Assembly: GCA_002293455.1 (NCBI GenBank)
Contig: DBDH01000102.1
Location: 49,263-54,589, forward strand
DNA length: 5,327 nucleotides
Direction of reading: 5' to 3'
From: Treponema sp. UBA937
Lineage (GTDB): Bacteria; Spirochaetota; Spirochaetia; Treponematales; Breznakiellaceae
Below, one piece after another: positions 5,269-5,327 of the stretch. The notes under the pieces were generated by a model. It did not search any database, had not been told where the DNA came from, and worked only from the letters and a program-made list of their open reading frames with translations. A program made the position numbers and the translations under genes. Positions within the stretch are counted from its first letter, which is position 1; the number at the start of each line of letters is the position of its first letter.

Positions 5269-5312
5269 AAAAGTTATTTTTCGATACGGATGTTATTCTA
5301 GGGAAACACTGA
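5265..5312 (+). pseudogene. PIN-domain toxin N-terminus, broken after 13 residues
   Basis: A TTG at 5265, preceded by GGAG (5253-5256) at 8 bases, opens the frame KKLFFDTDVIL, the characteristic first strand of PIN toxins with the metal-binding DTDV acidic residues. The frame then runs into GKH and TGA at 5310-5312, where a functional PIN protein would continue for about 120 more residues. The break falls directly at the CTAG sequence (5298-5301). The resemblance to a PIN start is strong for so short a stretch, and the break looks like an insertion rather than a point mutation, because the following bases do not encode PIN sequence in any frame I can see within the window. Confidence 0.6.
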
Positions 5313-5327
5313 TTTATGCATCGAGCA
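5301..5327. mobile_element. Possible terminal inverted repeat of an insertion sequence (runs out of window)
   Basis: The sequence begins GGGAAACACTGATTTATGC at the exact point where the PIN frame is interrupted. It is preceded by CTA/CTAG, and IS5-family elements favour and duplicate such short targets. The GGGAAACxCTGAtTA-like end is familiar from IS5-type elements, but this is from memory. The window stops 27 bases in, so neither a transposase nor the second end is visible. Confidence 0.35.

Noticed and set aside
1..5327. CRISPR array, tRNA or rRNA genes
   Set aside because: No regularly spaced repeats, no cloverleaf-like segment and no rRNA-like sequence were seen on either strand.

Overview
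The window looks like a low-to-moderate GC bacterial chromosome in which an ordinary metabolic gene is followed by a patchy, AT-rich accessory region of small genes. A spirochaete, in particular an anaerobic gut or oral Treponema, fits best: the large acyl-CoA dehydratase activase-type protein suggests an anaerobe, and the toxin-first small modules and strong base-composition swings are of a kind I associate with treponemes. This is an inference from gene style only; no rRNA or other phylogenetic marker is present. Hand counts of G+C in sample stretches are 37/60 (241-300) and 24/60 (1021-1080) in the first gene, 15/60 (1981-2040) in the PIN toxin gene, 23/60 (2701-2760) in the HD gene, 15/60 (3901-3960) in the HNH gene and 50/120 (4741-4860) in the last toxin gene. 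The accessory genes therefore probably have several origins.

Layout, all on the + strand. Bases 1-1569 are the 3' part of a long gene for an acyl-CoA dehydratase activase / 2-hydroxyglutaryl-CoA dehydratase-related protein, closed by a strong intrinsic terminator (1614-1644). At 1663-1691 a good promoter drives a PIN-domain toxin (vapC-like, 1698-2096), which overlaps by one base a Phd/YefM-like antitoxin (2096-2329). Next is a probable two-gene unit: an HD-domain phosphohydrolase (2421-3128) and a small nucleoside 2-deoxyribosyltransferase-fold protein with a TTG start (3166-3468), closed by a second terminator (3475-3513). A lone HNH-type protein with zinc-binding cysteines (3668-4471) follows. 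After a 229-base gap containing hairpins there is a second toxin-first pair: a BrnT/DUF4258-like toxin (4701-4964) and a ribbon-helix-helix-like antitoxin (4961-5191) joined by an ATGA overlap.

The last 100 bases hold what looks like the wreck of a third module: an antitoxin C-terminal tail (5227-5268) overlapping the first 15 codons of another PIN toxin (5265-5312). That toxin is cut off exactly after its first conserved strand, at a CTAG, by sequence that resembles the end of an insertion sequence running out of the window.

Taken together, this is an accessory or defence-type island downstream of a core metabolic gene. The main points of interest are two intact toxin-before-antitoxin modules, a promoter placed so that the vapC mRNA should be leaderless while its antitoxin has a strong internal ribosome binding site, the HD + deoxyribosyltransferase-like nucleotide-processing pair, the orphan HNH protein, and the broken third PIN module.
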